Of a stretch of DNA of 64,000 bases, positions 61,537-64,000 are shown in pieces. Every line of letters begins with the position of its first letter. Position 1 is the first letter of the stretch. The position numbers were made by a program, and so were the translations under genes. Below the pieces are notes generated by a model that was given only the letters and a program-made list of their open reading frames with translations, was not told where the DNA came from and made no database searches. This DNA comes from CAVPLM01 sp963713545 (GTDB taxonomy: Bacteria > Actinomycetota > Thermoleophilia > RBG-16-64-13), in NCBI GenBank assembly GCA_963713545.1, contig CAVQME010000013.1, positions 24,479 through 88,478 of the forward strand, given 5' to 3'.

Positions 61537-61947
61537 CTAGGGAAGCAGCTGGTCGACCGACGACGCGGTCAGCAGCCCCTCGATCTCCCGGAAGTGGGTG
61601 TCTCGGGTAAACAGGACGAGCCCGTGCTCCCGGGCGCTGGCCGCGATCCACATGTCATTCGAGGGGATCGGCCTGCCTTTCCGACGCAACTGGGTGTAGA
61701 CATCGGCGTAGTGCTCGGTTGTTTCCGCCGCGAGGGCTAACACCTTGACGCGGGGGCTGGAGAGGAAGCGCGAGAGAAGCCGCCGGTTGGCGCTTGCTCG
61801 GCTCCCGAGAAGAAACCCGCCCAGCAGCTCGCCGAGCACTACTGAGTTGATCGCCAGCGAGCGGGCACGTTGGAAGGCCTCCACGGTCTCCGGGTCGCCG
61901 GCAAAGAAGTCGGCCAGGATGTTGGTGTCGAGAAGCACGTCCCTCAT
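61537..61947 (-). CDS. PIN-domain RNase toxin (VapC-type), second pair
   Basis: The 136-residue PIN protein has LLDTNILADFFAGD, the Glu in VVLGELLGG, SNDMWIAASAREHG and LFTRDTHF, the four acidic positions of VapC. Its ATG overlaps the antitoxin stop (ATGA). It is only distantly like the toxin at 22783-23250. Confidence 0.87.
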   Translation of the reverse strand: MRDVLLDTNILADFFAGDPETVEAFQRARSLAINSVVLGELLGGFLLGSRASANRRLLSRFLSSPRVKVLALAAETTEHYADVYTQLRRKGRPIPSNDMWIAASAREHGLVLFTRDTHFREIEGLLTASSVDQLLP

Positions 61948-62243
61948 GTGACATCAGGAGCGTCCTGCCAGAGGGACGGGTCGATCTCTTCGAAGCTCCG
62001 AACGGCCGCGAGGAACTCCTCAGCGTCTTGGCGCGACCACGAACCGGCCAAAGCATCCAGGTCGTGGGCGAGTTGCTGGTCGGAACTCAGACCGAGCGAA
62101 CCTCTGAGTAGCTGCAAGATCAAGGCGTTGAGACTGATGCCCAGCCTCGTCGCTTCGGCAGCGAGAGCAGACCGAAGCGCCGGATCGATGCCGCGCAAGG
62201 TCAGCACCGTCGAAGAGTGAGGGTTGGTTGCAGATGATGACAT
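61944..62243 (-). CDS. Ribbon-helix-helix antitoxin (VapB-type), second pair
   Basis: Starts at 62243 (MSSSATN) or 62252 (MRTMSSS). The RHH core is TLRGIDPALRSALAAEATRLGISLNALILQLL, followed by an acidic C-terminal tail that would bind the toxin. The stop overlaps the toxin start by four bases. Confidence 0.8.
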   Translation of the reverse strand: MSSSATNPHSSTVLTLRGIDPALRSALAAEATRLGISLNALILQLLRGSLGLSSDQQLAHDLDALAGSWSRQDAEEFLAAVRSFEEIDPSLWQDAPDVT

Positions 62244-62266
62244 CGTTCGCATGCACCATATGATAG

Positions 62267-62280
62267 CATACTGCGGTATG
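62267..62280. promoter_or_regulatory. Possible operator of the second VapBC pair
   Basis: CATAC-TGCG-GTATG has 5-bp arms, 15 bases upstream of the alternative ATG 62252. It is short, so the assignment is tentative. Confidence 0.3.
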
Positions 62281-62358
62281 GCTCGTCGACAGCCGTTCGC
62301 CGCCACGGCGCGCCTCGGCGAAGAGTGTGCGGGCGCGCTGCGCCGCGAGAATCGGGAT

Positions 62359-63873
62359 CTAGCCGATCACCAGCGAACGCGTCGCGAACTGGGGGTCGCT
62401 GGTGGTGTTGAGGCCTAGGCGCCGCAGGCCGGCCTCATCGCCCGAAGTGGGCAGGTGGGTCGTGTGGAACTCGCAGCTTGACAGCTGCTTCAGGTTCTCC
62501 ACGGCTGCGTGGGCTGCCGGGTTGCTGGTGGAGCTGATCACCAGGGCTATCAACATCTCGTCGAGGTCGAGACTGACCGACTTCATCCGGAGGATGTCCT
62601 TCTTCATCCCGGCAATCGACTCCACAACGTTCGGCGTGAGTAGCGGCATATCATCGGGGATGCGCGACAGGTGCTTGACCGCGTTCAGCACGGCGGCGGA
62701 GGCGGCATGCATGAGCGTGGAATTCTTCCCCGTGACGACCTCCCCGTCCGGCAGGGCGATAGCGGCTCCGCAGAAGACGCCGTTGTTGCCCTTGCCCTTC
62801 GCCTCTCCCTCGGCAGCCGCTTCGCGCGCGGGGCGGACCACCGCCCTTCGTTCTTCCTCCAGGCCCAACTCGCTCATGATCAGCTTGGCCCGGTCGGCGT
62901 CCTCGCGGTCCACCAGCCCCAGGGCGTACTCGCAGGCATAGCGGAAGTGCCGACGGATCACCTCCTGCTCCGCCGCGGCGCGTACCACAGCGTCGTCCAC
63001 GATGGCGAATCCCGCGCGGTTGACACCCATGTCGGTAGGCGACCGGTAGCAGGCGTCTCCGCCGATCCGCCCGAGGATCCTTACGACCACTGGAAACGCC
63101 TCGATGTCGCGGTTGTAGTTGACCGCCTGCTCGCCGTAGGCGGCCAGGTGGAAGGGGTCGATCTGATTGATATCCTTCAGCTCCACAGTGGCCGCCTCGT
63201 AGGCCACGTTCACCGGGTGCTTGAGGGGTAGGTTCCAGATGGGGAACGTCTCGAACTTGGCGTAGCCGGCGGCGTTGCCGCGCAGGTTCTCGTGATAGAC
63301 CTGCGAGAGGCAGGTAGCCAGCTTGCCGCTACCGGGACCGGGGCCTGCCACGACCACGACCGGCCGCTCGGTGGGGATGTAGTCGTTGGCGCCGTAGCCC
63401 TCGTCGCTGACGATGCGGTCGACGTCGGTCGGGTACCCGCTGGTGGACCGGTGAGCATAGACGGAGACGCCGCGGCGTTCGAGCCGCGCCTTGAAAACGC
63501 TGGCCGACGGCTGGTTCTCGAAACGCGTGATAACGACGGCCCGCACGAGTAGGCCCCAATCGCGCAGATCGTCGATGAGCTTCAGCGCGTCCTGATCGTA
63601 GGGGATGCCGAAGTCGGCGCGCACCTTACGCCGCTCGATGGCGCCCGCGTAGATGCAGACGATGATCTCGGCCTGATCCCTCAGTCTCTGCAGTAGGCGG
63701 ATCTTGACATTCGGGTCGTAGCCGGGAAGGACGCGTGCGGCGTGGAAGTCGTAGGCGATCTTACCGCCGAACTCGAGATAGAGCTTGCCGCCGATACGTT
63801 CCGCGCGCTCGACGATCGCGCGGCTCTGCTCCTCGAGGTATTTCTCGTTGTCGAAACCTACGCTGCTTGCCAT
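62359..63873 (-). CDS. DUF1846-family protein
   Basis: The 504-residue protein matches DUF1846: FDNEKYLEEQSRAIVERAERIGGKLYLEFGGKIAYDFHAARVLPGYDPNVKIRLLQRL, VVVVAGPGPGSGKLATCLSQVYHE with a P-loop-like run and ETFPIWNLPLKHPVNVAYEAAT. Length is normal for the family, whose function is unknown. GGAAGGGG lies before the ATG. The final bases to 64000 show no further gene. Confidence 0.88.
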   Translation of the reverse strand: MASSVGFDNEKYLEEQSRAIVERAERIGGKLYLEFGGKIAYDFHAARVLPGYDPNVKIRLLQRLRDQAEIIVCIYAGAIERRKVRADFGIPYDQDALKLIDDLRDWGLLVRAVVITRFENQPSASVFKARLERRGVSVYAHRSTSGYPTDVDRIVSDEGYGANDYIPTERPVVVVAGPGPGSGKLATCLSQVYHENLRGNAAGYAKFETFPIWNLPLKHPVNVAYEAATVELKDINQIDPFHLAAYGEQAVNYNRDIEAFPVVVRILGRIGGDACYRSPTDMGVNRAGFAIVDDAVVRAAAEQEVIRRHFRYACEYALGLVDREDADRAKLIMSELGLEEERRAVVRPAREAAAEGEAKGKGNNGVFCGAAIALPDGEVVTGKNSTLMHAASAAVLNAVKHLSRIPDDMPLLTPNVVESIAGMKKDILRMKSVSLDLDEMLIALVISSTSNPAAHAAVENLKQLSSCEFHTTHLPTSGDEAGLRRLGLNTTSDPQFATRSLVIG

Positions 63874-64000
63874 GGCGCCCCTTCCGATCCGACCCGGAAC
63901 CGGGTCGCCAGGGAGAGGATAGCTAATCTGAGCGGTTTCGCAAGCGGGCCGCCCCTCCGACCGAACGATTGCGCCGCCGCCCTGTCAGCGTCGCCCGGGG

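Overview
The window comes from a high-G+C bacterium that is probably an anaerobic or facultatively anaerobic member of the Actinobacteriota-like lineages. Many starts are GTG or TTG with GGAGG-type ribosome sites. Several lipoproteins carry long Thr/Ala-rich linkers (ETTTTAAP type) straight after the lipobox. The enzymes include a tungsten-type aldehyde:ferredoxin oxidoreductase, NfnAB-like electron-bifurcating transhydrogenase, a radical-SAM aminomutase, a molybdopterin oxidoreductase and a probable selenoprotein. No rRNA, tRNA, phage or CRISPR array was seen. The species cannot be named from the sequence alone.

Layout. 1-4736: a four-gene, translationally coupled mannose-type glycan operon (glycosyltransferase with a helical-barrel tail, GH130, GT4 fused to a mannose-6-phosphate-isomerase cupin, second GH130). 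5980-10401: KamA-family radical-SAM aminomutase, two CoA-transferase subunits and a class III aminotransferase, which could form a beta-amino-acid route; a 161-bp MITE-like element with 20-bp inverted ends and a 5-bp duplication ends this block. 10633-16456 (minus): a biotin-dependent carboxylase (biotin carboxylase plus divergent carboxyltransferase) bracketed by two Tm-1-like/UPF0261 proteins. 16802-24521: orphan substrate-binding lipoprotein, esterase, molybdopterin oxidoreductase with its FeS subunit, a VapBC pair, and a cyclase-family hydrolase behind a palindromic operator. 24604-29369 (minus): a complete Liv-type ABC importer whose livM is frameshifted and whose livG start lies in a hairpin.

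29709-38934 holds housekeeping and envelope genes: DMT transporter, SDR, ACT protein, an SLH-anchored caspase-fold peptidase, UspA, CDF efflux, MFS efflux and a degenerate GGDEF protein. 39012-44537 is an aldehyde oxidoreductase locus: AOR and its MoaD-like partner diverge from an IclR regulator, a metallo-beta-lactamase-fold hydrolase and an M29-like protein, with palindromes in the shared promoter region. 44558-50066 carries SulP permease, a clostripain-like peptidase that needs a +1 frameshift, and cysteine synthase. 50374-55543 encodes a protein made of five nearly identical cyclic-nucleotide-binding-type domains, overlapping the NfnAB genes. 55646-61487 carries three amidohydrolases, a patch of broken genes, and a DsbA/FrnE-like protein whose first active-site Cys codon is TGA followed by a SECIS-like hairpin. 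61537-63873 closes with a second VapBC pair and a DUF1846 protein.

The strongest candidates for something undescribed are the probable DsbA-type selenoprotein, the five-domain sensor coupled to NfnAB, the UPF0261-carboxylase operon whose carboxyltransferase has lost the usual metal-site lysine, and the aminomutase/aminotransferase/CoA-transferase operon. Three single-base frame breaks (livM, the C11 peptidase, a methyltransferase) may be sequencing errors, true mutations or, for the peptidase, programmed frameshifting.
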